A DNA stretch of 64,000 nt from Periconia sp. R9002 (Eukaryota; Ascomycota; Dothideomycetes; Pleosporales; Periconiaceae). The stretch is from contig JAMAHW010000026.1 of the NCBI GenBank assembly GCA_023627715.1, positions 62,001 to 126,000 of the forward strand, given 5' to 3'. The position numbers and the translations under genes are program-made. Each line of letters opens with the position of its first letter. Within the stretch, counting starts at the first letter, position 1. Under the pieces are notes generated by a model. It saw only the letters and a program-made list of their open reading frames with translations, searched no databases and had not been told where the DNA came from. This document shows positions 41,752-51,912 of the stretch, piece by piece.

Positions 41752-44700
41752 ATGGTGGTATGTACCCTACATACTCTCCTTTACCTCTGTCTCCTACGTC
41801 ATTCCCCTCATCCTGCCGCCGACTCACGCCGCAATAGAATGCCGAGAGCGACAAAGCTTTGCGCTATATAGCTCAATTGGATGAAGCACGTTGTGCCGGA
41901 CGCTGGCAAGATGTCCCAGAATTGTGCCGGAAGGTTGAGAAACATGCATCTCATCGTCGCTGTCAGTCGCTGTATGCGTACCCACCAAGATGGCTCATGG
42001 CTAACCAGCGCCAGGTCTCACTTTGACCGCTCGATCTGAAGCACAGATAGCTGCTCACATTTCCCAAAGGCCTTCCACTGCGTCCTCTGCCTCATCTTCA
42101 GGCCTCGCCCAATTGATTCCCCCGTTACAATCGGCCATAGACGAAGAAGCAGACCGTGTTCAAGATGCTTTTCAGGCCACAGTATGTCTGGGTTGGATAC
42201 ATTATGTGCTGCAAGAGCCAGGACTTGCCATCGCATGTCTTCCTAAAGATCTTGCCGCAGTCGCCAGTAACATGCAGGAGTCGTCAATAAGTGGCTGGTC
42301 ACGGGTGTGCATTGTCAAAGGCGCTTTCCTCAAAGGGCGGTCCCAAGAAGCCACTGGCTCGTTGGAAGATGCGGTGCGAACCTACCGCTCCGTGCTCCCA
42401 TGGCTCTCAAGTCAACTCACCTCCGTAACGCCTCAATCCAGGTTGTGGACAGAGCGTTTGTTAGTTCGTTTGTGCCACCTCTCTGATCAAACATCCAATA
42501 CACGCGAATATACCAACTCTCCCGAGGCTTTGCAAGTTTTCCGATACTGGGCCCTGTTCTGGGATAGCGCAGCGAAAGCTCATGGGGCTGAAGGTGCAGA
42601 CGCGGCCGCCCGGCGGTCAGCATGGAAAGCGTATTATGACACTTTGTCTGATATTCTTCGTCGTGGCTTGCCTTACGAGCCAGAATCTGCTTCTTTCGAT
42701 GGATCCACCGAGAAGCATTCTAGAAGCTCCAATAAGAGGCTGCTTCAGCGTGCAGAGCTAAAGAAGGTCGAGACTATCTATGAAGGCCTACTGCTGAAAG
42801 AGACGTTATTTCCGAAAGCCAGCGAGACTAACCATGAGATTGTGTCATGGGTAGACTCGGTGATGGACAATTGGCGTTTTATCTGTGGATCAACGTGGTC
42901 TGATGCAGATTTGGGTGCAGGTGGCAAAGAAGCGGTAGGGAGAGGTGTGCTAGACGTAAGATTTGTTACCGTTGTCTCTATTGCAGTTTTCTAAACCCTT
43001 CTAGATTCTCTATCGGGCAGCGACCAAAACCTTCCATTCAACGCAGATTCTACGATATCTGTTTACCGTTCATGCGTCACTGGCCGATTTTGACCTTGCG
43101 TTCAAAGCCTACGATTCGTATGTTGAGATCGTTACACGTGGCAAAGATCGCGTAGAAAAAACCGGGGAAGAAGATGCCACAATCGACGACGATGGCACAG
43201 TGTTGATGGTATCGGCCGAAGCGATCAGGATACTCTGTCGTTACGGGTCTATGAAAGAGGCAGAGAAGGCGATCCAGATTAGTCGTCACATTGAAAAGTG
43301 GTTGGAACAAAGCGAGCACATCAGATCTTCAAAATCCGAAGCAGGTTCAGTAAGCTCGATCGAAATGTTGATCAAACCCAGAGCTTTAGCCTCGGCATAC
43401 GCTGCAATGGGCATCAGCCAAGCACAATGGGCACGATATACCTATGAGGCAGACACCCGTGCCAGTCTCCTAGCTAAGGCTGAGCAATACCTTCGTCGGT
43501 CCCTTGAACCGTCTTTCCAAGATTCAAAGAACATAGACGTACTCTATGCGTTAGCTTTAGTGTTGGCAGAGAAACGGGATATTGCGGCCGCCATCAAGGT
43601 CGCTAAGAGTACTCTTTCAGAAGAGACGAAACAAAAGACGTCGGCGAACATTGACGGAGCAATTTCGGCAGGTCCTACTGTTGAGTTTGGTCGGGAAAGA
43701 AAACTGATACCTGTTTGGCATTTGTTGGCTTTGTTGCTATCTGCAAAGGAGGAGGACTATGCGGCAGCTCAAAAAGCATGCGAAGCAGCTTTTGAACAGT
43801 TTGGGGATCCATCCATTCTCTTTGGCCAAGAAGGAGACAATTCATATCGCAGCGAGCATTTGAAGGAAATTGACGGACACAACCGCGCGAATTCCGGTGT
43901 TATCGACCAGATGGAAAGTTTTGAAAAGATGGGAATTGTCCAAGTAAAAATGACACAACTATCCCTGCTGGAAGAGATCGAGGGCGTCTCTGTGGCTGTA
44001 GATGGTTGTGACGAGCTTCTGGCTCTTCATGCGAGACTGTTCGGAGACACAAGTGCTGAAATATCTTCTCTTTCAGTTCCAGCCCCCAGTACCATGGCGC
44101 CACCGAAAAGCGCTGTCGGATCGATACGAGGCAGCATACTTCGAGGCAGAAGTTCTGCAAAGAATGCACAGAAGCTGCCCCCACCAACCGACCCTAGAGT
44201 GACAGGATCACATGAATCTAATCCATCAGCGCAACCGATAACCGCACCATCCATTCAAGTCACTGACGAGGATGGCTCGCACAACAACCATAACCATCAT
44301 CATCTTTTTCATCATTCGAAGAATTCCGATGGTCAGTCTGGCGTGCGAAGAAGTTCCAGCAAACTTCAGAAAAGGAGTGCAAGCAGCCTACGAAGAAAGT
44401 CACAAGTGGACGTTGAACAAGCCCCCGAAGTACCTCAGCTGCCAGAGGGCATCAACAATAATACACCGACTCAAAATACTACAGGCTCCGTTAAACACAC
44501 TCGTCAAACATCGTCATCAGACTCTACTCGCAAATCGATAGAAAATCTCGATCGTCCGTTGCGGTCCATACCTCATAACATGTCACCCACCTCCCAACCA
44601 CCTCCTTCAGGACACACGCAACAACCTCCCAAGCAAGATACTCGCTTGCCCGTACCATTTCCAGACGCACACTATGTCACGCTAGACCCCTATTTTTCTA

Positions 44701-45411
44701 TAATTCAGGTTCGGCGACAGAAAGTGACCATGTTAGTATCGATCTGGATATTCATCTCTGGGCTATACTTGAGAGCAGAGAAGTTTGAAAACGCCAAAGA
44801 TGCAGCAAAAGAGGCCTTCGATCTTGTGGGGCTGTTCGAATCTGAGATTACACGTGATGCTTGCTCTAGCAAAGCATTAGCTGACAAGGGTTGGGGAGGA
44901 GGCAAGAGCGTGGAGGAACTTTGGGCTGATGTGTTTGCTACAGTAAGTTCTATTTCAAGATCGCACATTTGTACCGTTCCTAACAAATTTCCAGCGAGGC
45001 CAGCTGCTACTTGCACAGGAGTTGAAACATGAAGCGCGCGCTGAATTCGAGCGTGCTCTTCAGCATTTCCCCGACCACCCAGCGGCAATTGTCGGGTTGT
45101 CTGACATCTTGCTTGACATTTATTGCGAAGTGATACCCTTGGAGAAGGCATCAAAGAAGGTAAAGAAAACGTTTGCCGAGACTCAGCATCGCCTCGCAGC
45201 CCGCGATCGGGCCTTCGGCCTTCTTTCAATGCTGACCAAGCTCGGGTCCGGTTGGGATTTTTCAGAGGCTTGGTATGCTCTATCAAGAGCATATGAGGAG
45301 AGTGGGGAGATTGAGAGGGCTAAAAAGGCACTTTGGTGGGTCGTTGAGCTGGAGGACGCCCATCCCATTAGGGATTGGGACAACGCCACGATGGGTGGGT
45401 TTGTTCTTTAA
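41752..45411 (+). CDS. YPP1: YPP1/TTC7-like TPR protein of the plasma-membrane PI4-kinase complex
   Basis: Five exons: 41752-41757, 41838-41961, 42015-42955, 43005-44942, 44995-45411, giving 1,141 residues. The first coding exon is just ATG-GTG, followed by GTATGT. The spliced N terminus MVNAESDKALRYIAQLDEAR then GRWQDVPELCRKVEKH and CLTLTARSE has the family pattern. TPR-like helices recur (ILYRAATKTFHSTQILRY, the EAEKAIQIS block, and the C-terminal RAEFERALQHFPDHPAAIVGLSDILLD). A disordered Ser/His-rich insertion (about 44080-44650) lies before the C-terminal TPRs. The protein ends PIRDWDNATMGGFVL. Yeast Ypp1 with Efr3 anchors the PI 4-kinase Stt4 at plasma-membrane patches and aids endocytosis. 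The role here is inferred from orthology. Confidence 0.93.
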
Positions 45412-45704
45412 AACCGTAAACTTCATACTGTGTTAGATATCCCGGTCTGTCGCAAATGTATTCTCGGCAATCCATATGGACAGCTGCAAATCTCGAAAGA
45501 TCCACTGAAGTGAAAGAAATCCGTGCCTACACCTTACGAACTTCTGGCTCATTTCTTGGCACAAGCCTTCACTCACTTAATTAGCAAATGTGATCATGAA
45601 CCTGGACTCAGGCACACCTCTCATTTTATACCTTCCACCACCGTCAACCTACTCTCAGCCTCTTCTCTTCGCGCCGAAGTACGTCACGTTGGCGAGGTAT
45701 CGCC
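45412..45704. other. Short intergenic gap
   Basis: 293 bp between YPP1 and the next head-to-tail gene; no coding signal and no recognisable element. Confidence 0.5.
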
Positions 45705-46586
45705 ATGAAGGATCAGTCTACTCTGGACACAATTTCACGATGGCTGGATCAGATCCAAATAGTTGGAGAAGACAACGAGGAATCATGCGATGGACAAGAA
45801 GAAGAGGGTTTACAAGGAAATGGTGTTTGCCGCACAAAGACACATACACCACCAGTTACGCCAATTCGAAAGTTGCAACTCGCTAATCCTCATGCCGACA
45901 TCTCACCGACCGATACCAACTTCTCAGACGGCAAAATCTTCGATTCCCCTCTTTCCCTGCAAGTGCCTGTTCAACTCTATCCTTCACATCCATTGTTGAG
46001 TATCGACTATGCTGATACCGATGTGTCAAGCGTGAGCGAAACCGACTATAACGACAACCGAAGAAAGAGCGGCAACGAAAACAATAACTACGAGGCACCG
46101 CCCAGCTTGAAGTCGTACGACCCACCGTCGTCAATCGCGACACTACATCAAGCCGCCATCGCCGGTCAAGCTCGCCCGAAACCCCCGCTATCAACATCAA
46201 ACCTCGTCTACCTCGTCAGTTGTCTCCAATGCGTCATGAAAGATCTCCCTTGCTCTCGCACAGCTCCAGCCTGCCACCGCTGCATCCGCAATGGACAGGG
46301 CGACGTGTGTCTCTTGCAGCGTCGTCTTACCGTTGACGAGATGTTCAAGGAAGAAGGTGTCTACAATCGCACGCCTATGCTGCTTAACTTCAAGGAGGAG
46401 ACGGGAACGGTCTGCGCACAGAAAATGGTCCTACGAGAGCAATTGCTGGAGGAGTGGAAAGGGAAGGAGGACCGTAGGAATTGGGTATATCCAGCGATGT
46501 CGGAGCAGACTAGAGTGGCGTGGAGAGCACATCCTGGTGAGGGAAAGGGAAAAGTTGCGTTTATGACGACGAGAGGGTTGGGTTGA
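45705..46586 (+). CDS. Hypothetical protein with internal Zn2Cys6-like cluster
   Basis: A single frame of 293 residues from an ATG directly before MKDQSTLDT. The first 165 residues are polar and disordered. At about 175-204 six cysteines are spaced C-x2-C-x6-C-x6-C-x2-C-x8-C (CLQC ... LPC ... APACHRC ... DVC), close to the fungal binuclear zinc cluster but internal and without the usual basic stretch. After it come LLQRRLTVDEMF, a helical segment (LREQLLEEWKGKEDRRNW) and TRVAWRAHPGEGKGKVAF. I recall similar uncharacterised proteins in other filamentous ascomycetes (CxxC, LPCSRT, LLQRR) but no known function. DNA binding is possible, not shown; protein-protein or other zinc roles are equally open. 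Confidence 0.65.
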   Translation: MKDQSTLDTISRWLDQIQIVGEDNEESCDGQEEEGLQGNGVCRTKTHTPPVTPIRKLQLANPHADISPTDTNFSDGKIFDSPLSLQVPVQLYPSHPLLSIDYADTDVSSVSETDYNDNRRKSGNENNNYEAPPSLKSYDPPSSIATLHQAAIAGQARPKPPLSTSNLVYLVSCLQCVMKDLPCSRTAPACHRCIRNGQGDVCLLQRRLTVDEMFKEEGVYNRTPMLLNFKEETGTVCAQKMVLREQLLEEWKGKEDRRNWVYPAMSEQTRVAWRAHPGEGKGKVAFMTTRGLG

Positions 46587-46994
46587 AAAGGGTTGGTGTT
46601 CCCGAGTACTTCTTCCCAAAATTCGGGTTGTTACTGGGCGATCAGGGCCAAGAATTGAGCGAGACATTTGGATATGGGATGTCATAACAAGGAGTGATTA
46701 CGGCATAGCAGTCCGTCGCGTTCAAGATTTGATCATATTGGAGGTTTCGTGGCTAGGTCTCGCATTCAGCTGATAAGTTCCCTCTTTGTGGGAATGCAGA
46801 AGGAACGAACACCATGGATTTTTAGTCTGGAAATGGCGTGGAAAGTCCCCTCAAATTGATGGTCATATCTCCCGACATAGTCGAATGGGAAATCTCACAA
46901 TAGTCATGATGGAAGTTTGCGGACATACATATATACGTACGTAAAAACTACTATGCTTTGAATGCCATTTGCTATTCACCAGCACTCGCTAGTT
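46587..46994. other. Convergent 3' region, no gene seen
   Basis: 408 bp between the convergent zinc-cluster and epimerase genes, expected to hold both 3' UTRs. A TACATATATACGTACGTA patch lies near 46925-46942. Nothing coding. Confidence 0.5.
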
Positions 46995-48257
46995 TTAAAC
47001 CTGTCCGGCCGCAACTTCCTGATGCGACTTGGCCAATCCCAACGCTCTTGCTTCTAGAATAACAACACTATCAATTGTATCAAAAACACCTTCCTTCACA
47101 GGTTTCCAGTCCAGCACTTTTCGCGCCCTGATTGCCTTGGCTTTTGAGTTTGTCCCCCAAACATACGCCCCATATGGTGGAAGTAGCTCATTCGCCTCGT
47201 CCGCAGTCAGCTTGTCGATTTCCGTATTGGTAATGAGCTTTCGATCTGCTGCCGATTTTGCCACTGCTTTACTCACTTCGCCCCATTCAATGGAGCCTGT
47301 TTCGGCGAAATAATAGCCCTTTTCGTTCCAGGTTGCCTTTCCACCGCCGGGTTGTAGCGCAGCAGTTACAAGAGCGAGATACACATTGCTGAGATCTTCT
47401 ACGTGCACGACGTGCCAGACGTTCTTTCCTTCACCCACCTGGAAGCCTTTGCCACGCTGAAGGGTGGATTTCACCATGTTGGGGAGTTGGATGCTGCGCT
47501 GGTTGTCGGGACCACGACCTGGACCATAGATGCTATTATGTGCAAGGCCAACGTCAGTAGCTGATCAGGACATGAGTTTAGTACGAATGACAAGGAGACT
47601 TACAAAGGTGGGACAACAACAGCGCTGAAAATGTTTTGGTTCCTCGAAGATGCAGCAAGAACAATATTCTCAACCTTGCGAGATCCCCATTCCTCGGGAT
47701 TCGAGGTGGCTTCACCAACACCGTCCCAGTCATCATAAACTTCCCCGGATGCAGCACCTAAAGTGTTGTTCTGAACATCCGGAACGCCCAAACTGCCTGT
47801 TCCTGACGTGTGAATGAAATAGGCAGGGGTCTGCTTCTGGTTGAGGCCAGCGACAATTGCTTCTGCGGAAGAGACATTGCCTGCATTGGCAGTGTGCAGA
47901 ACAATATCCGCTTTTGCTGCTTCTGCAGAAAGAATCTCGGAATTTTCTAGATCTCCGTATACAAGCCTGATCTTGGGAAATTGGGCTGCTACTTTGGCTC
48001 CTTTGTCGCTGTTGCGGACTAGGGCTGTGATTTCCAGGTCCGGGTACGTAGTTGCGATAGCATAGAGGGCGTCACCGCCAATGTAACCGGTTGCTCCTGT
48101 GCTGCGGGTTTGTTAATAATGTGTTTCATGGATAACTCTTTCTTCCCTGAACAATGTGTTGTATTGCGTCGTTGTTTTGAAATGCTATTGTTGCACACAA
48201 TTGTATGTGGATGACGCAAGAAGCTGAGGGGTAAACTCACATGAAAAGCTTAGGCAT
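46995..48257 (-). CDS. NAD(P)-dependent epimerase / extended short-chain dehydrogenase-like protein
   Basis: Three minus-strand exons: 48257-48241, 48101-47604, 47532-46995, giving 350 residues. Introns are 139 and 71 bp. Exon 1 encodes only MPKLF plus two bases; the splice creates FITGATGYIGG, the Rossmann Gly-motif (TGxxGxxG) at residues 6-14. Further features are YPDLEITALVRNSDKGA, VYGDLEN, DIVLHTAN, a substrate-side FIHTSGTGSLG (where the SDR serine strand lies), the PP-IYGPGRGP loop made by the second splice, and VWHVVHVEDLSNVYLAL. The catalytic Tyr-x3-Lys of classical extended SDRs is not obvious; the corresponding region reads WGSRKVENI, so this may be an atypical member. Substrate unknown. 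It is divergent from VPS45. Confidence 0.88.
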
Positions 48258-49172
48258 AGTGATGGCTCAATAACTCTAGAAATGATTTGAGAAATCGTTC
48301 AGATACTGTCTATAGTCTTCCAATGAAGGCTATGCGAAGATTTATATAGCTATGTAGAATGGTACTGTCATCGTGTCATACCGCCTCACACCGAACTAGG
48401 TACTATTCCGTGCCTAGTCGCCACTTATCCCGTAGGAGTGAATACCTACTTCAAAAGTCACTCCGCATCCTGATTACTCTTCGACTTCCAAGGTCGAAGT
48501 CAACACATTAAACCACGAATGTCTCCGTTCACCCATAATTTGTCAGCGGCAACATTGGCAACTACAATTCGTACACGGCAACTGACTCCAAGCTGAATAA
48601 TGGAGACTTTGCGGAGATTTCGCGGAGTCGCAGTACTTAGGGTTGGAAATCATTCACATGAAATTATACCGAACATTGATGAATGGGATTACTCCAGTAC
48701 TTACAAACTTTTGGCAGTATTCAGAACCCACGTGCAATATATTGATGCGTTTCTGATTACGATAACGGATGGTGATAGGTCCGTTCGTCTAGGTACAATT
48801 AGCCGCGTATCTTGAAGCATCAATCCGTACATGTATGTACCTACTTGATCTATGCAGGTATTTGTAATAGAATGAAAGTGTTAAGCTCAGACCCCCCGGG
48901 ATATTATAGAAATATCACAAAATTGCAATACGCAACACCATTATCCGTTCGTGCACCGCAAAATGTGTCTCCATATACACCATAGATTACATAATCAGGT
49001 GCGGAGATGTTCGATGTTCTGAGAGCTCACGCCCGGGCCACATCTCGCGAACCCACCGCACGTCCACTGCCTTACGTCAAGCTAACTACTCAACATGGAG
49101 ATGGTAATGATATTCGACAGTCCTTGATCGTTCTATTGCTTCTAGGCAGCTTTTAAAACTTCAGACACAGTC
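48258..49172. promoter_or_regulatory. Divergent intergenic region between the epimerase and VPS45
   Basis: About 0.9 kb with both promoters. No gene seen; a 71-codon frame at 48600-48815 has no recognisable character. No clear TATA or factor-specific site was identified. Confidence 0.5.
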
Positions 49173-51148
49173 ATGGACATTGCACAAGCCGTCTCCGGCT
49201 ACATCACCAAAATGGTGTCAGTCGGAGACAGCGCAGCCGCAGGCACCTCCGCTGCTAAGATGAAGATACTCTTGCTAGACAATGAGACTGTAGGTTTGTA
49301 CCCCTGTATGCGGTTTCTGGCAAGATGGTCTGACAGCTCTCTAGGTCTCGATAGTTTCAACGGCAACGACGCAATCCGCGCTCCTCAACCATGAGGTTTA
49401 TCTAACCGAGTACATATCCTCCCACCCTCATTCCTGTGCGCATGTCTGATTCCTGTTGCCAGCCGATTAGACAACGCGAAACGAGAAAAGATGCGGCATC
49501 TCCGGTGCTTGTGCTTTGTGCGACCGTCGGCCGACTCAATACAAGGCCTTATAGAGGAGTTACGAGAGCCCAAATACGGAGAATACCATATCTGTGAGAG
49601 AGTATATGACAAGAGTGTGAAGGAATGTGGCTAATCGGCCCTAGATTTCAGCAACATCATTAAGAAATCATCGCTCGAAAGGCTTGCCGAAGCAGACGAC
49701 CATGAGGTGGTGCGCGCAGTACAGGAATACTTTGCCGATTTCCAAGTCATAAATCCTGATCTTATGTCCCTGAATCTCAGCTTTCCGGTGCATAGGATAT
49801 GGGGCACTAGTCCGGACTCCTGGAACCAAGACTCGTTGCAGCGATCAACAGAGGGTGTCATGGCATTGCTCCTGGCGCTAAAGAAGAAACCATTGATTCG
49901 ATATCAGAAGAACAGTTTATTGGCCAAAAAGCTTGCTACCGAAGTACGCTATCATATGACACAGGAGGATCAACTTTTCGATTTCAGAAAGGTCGATACG
50001 CCACCGATACTACTTATTGTCGACAGACGAGACGATCCCGTGACCCCACTTCTCACGCAATGGACGTACCAGGCGATGGTGCACGAGTTACTTGGCATCA
50101 ACAACGGCAGAGTTGATTTGCGCGATGTCCCCGAAATCAGGCCTGAGCTCAAGGTGAGTACATTCACAATCTATCATATGACCAAACCTCATCAATACTT
50201 CAGGAAATCACACTGTCACCAGACCAAGACCCATTCTTCAAGAAAAACATGTATTTGAATTTTGGTGATTTGGGGCAGAACGCCAAAGAATACGTCGAGC
50301 AGTTTGCGTCTAAGCAGCAAGGCTCACAGAAACTTGACTCGATAGCAGATATGAAGCGATTCATTGAAGATTTCCCCGAGTTTCGAAAACTCTCTGGCAA
50401 CGTCACTAAACATGTAACCCTCGTAGGCGAGCTCAGCCGACGAGTCGGAGAGGAAAGTTTGCTCGATTGCAGTGAGCTTGAACAGAGCTTGGCCTGCACT
50501 GACAATCACTCCAACGATGTTAAAGCTTTGCAAAGAATCATCCAAGATCCTAGAATACCCGCCGACAATAAGCTGCGCCTTACCGCCATTTACGCTTTAC
50601 GGTATTCAAAACATTCGTCGAATTCTACGCCGATGCTACTCGATCTACTGAGTGTTAGCGGTGGCGTTCCGCGAAATCGCATCAACCTCATTCCTAAGCT
50701 CATCACATATCACAACTCACTCCAGGCCTCAAATATTGCGGGCGGAATTCCTGATCTGTTCCAGCCAGGGTCATTCTTTGGGGGTGCTCGGGATAGAATA
50801 AAAGGATTGAAGGGTGTGGAAAACGTATATACACAACATTCTCCACGTCTGGAAGCGACCTTGCAGGATTTAATCAAGGGCAGATTGAATCAGCAAGCCT
50901 ACCCCTTTGTCGAGGGTGGCGGTTCAACCAAGGATAAGCCTCAAGATATCGTCATTTTCATGGTTGGCGGTACTACGTATGAAGAAGCAAAAATGGTAGC
51001 ACAGGTGAACGCGAGCTCCCCGGGCGTGCGGGTTGTGCTCGGAGGCACAGCCGTCCATAATAGTACATCCTTTCTAGAGGAAGTGGAGGATGCTGTCAGC
51101 TCTTGGCCAGAACGGGCATCCAACACGGCTGCAGGACGGCTGAGATGA
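49173..51148 (+). CDS. VPS45: Sec1/Munc18-family protein VPS45
   Basis: Five exons: 49173-49289, 49345-49409, 49463-49593, 49645-50153, 50204-51148, giving 588 residues, normal for Vps45. All introns are 50-55 bp. Diagnostic blocks include MKILLLDNET, SALLNHEVYLTDRLDN, LRCLCFVRPSADSI, YHIYFSNIIKKSSLERLAE, PPILLIVDRRDDPVTPLLTQWTYQAMVHE, FFKKNMYLNFGDLG and the C-terminal DIVIFMVGGTTYEEA with RVVLGGTAVHNS. Vps45 binds the syntaxin-like SNARE Tlg2 and controls SNARE assembly for Golgi-to-endosome and endosomal fusion. The pattern is continuous over all splice sites, so the model is firm. The C terminus (WPERASNTAAGRLR) is slightly extended, as in filamentous fungi. Confidence 0.95.
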
Positions 51149-51912
51149 AGTGGGTGTAGTTTATCTTGACAGTGGCAGCGTGAAAGGTGGCCTTAGTCAG
51201 TCCAGTACTTGCATACTCGGGCTGTAGTTGTTCGAGGTTCGTATGGGGCAGGCCACGTGAACTGATATGGTTTGCGGTTAATGATTCGAATGCGATACCT
51301 AGATATAATCATCATCTTGCATCTGCTACCATGAACGAATGTTCTACGTTGATGCACGACATACAGGGCACAGGGTAGTCTGCGTTCCCTCAGATGATTT
51401 GTGGGTCGTGCAATATGTATCAGGCGATGCTAGGGTGAAAACCGCGCATTGCCAATACTAGCCTTGCAGGCCGAAGAACACCAGCACGGAGGAAGTCACA
51501 AACCAAGAACTAGCTGCTTCAAAATATTTCAAAGCTAGGGGAACTAATTCTTGGAACCAAACATGTAGGTGAAAGCCGTCGATTTAATAGAAAAGTAACA
51601 TGCTGTGGTATCGATCGCGAGTGAATTTGTTGGGGGAGAGGTTGTAAGCTGATTAGCAAATTTTTACGTTCCCATGTCCCTATTTGATCGCCAAAGCACC
51701 TCTTTCTCTTTCAGACACTGTGGCAGGGCTGAGGTCCGGCTAAGCGCCGATCGCATGTCACGTGTCGTCCCAGCATCTTTAAGCTGCTCCACCGGACCGC
51801 ATTCCGAGCCTCACTCCCTCACCAATTCCCGAGCAGGCTGCTCTACCTCCGGACAGGAAGACCATTGCACAGCAGAAGTGAAACAATGGCGCTGCCAAAA
51901 TGATTCCAGAAA
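51149..51912. other. Intergenic between VPS45 and the Zn2Cys6 regulator
   Basis: 764 bp, head-to-tail spacing. A 175-codon plus-strand frame from 51674 overlaps the regulator start in another phase and lacks protein character; it is not called. The region should contain the VPS45 3' UTR and the regulator promoter. Confidence 0.45.
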
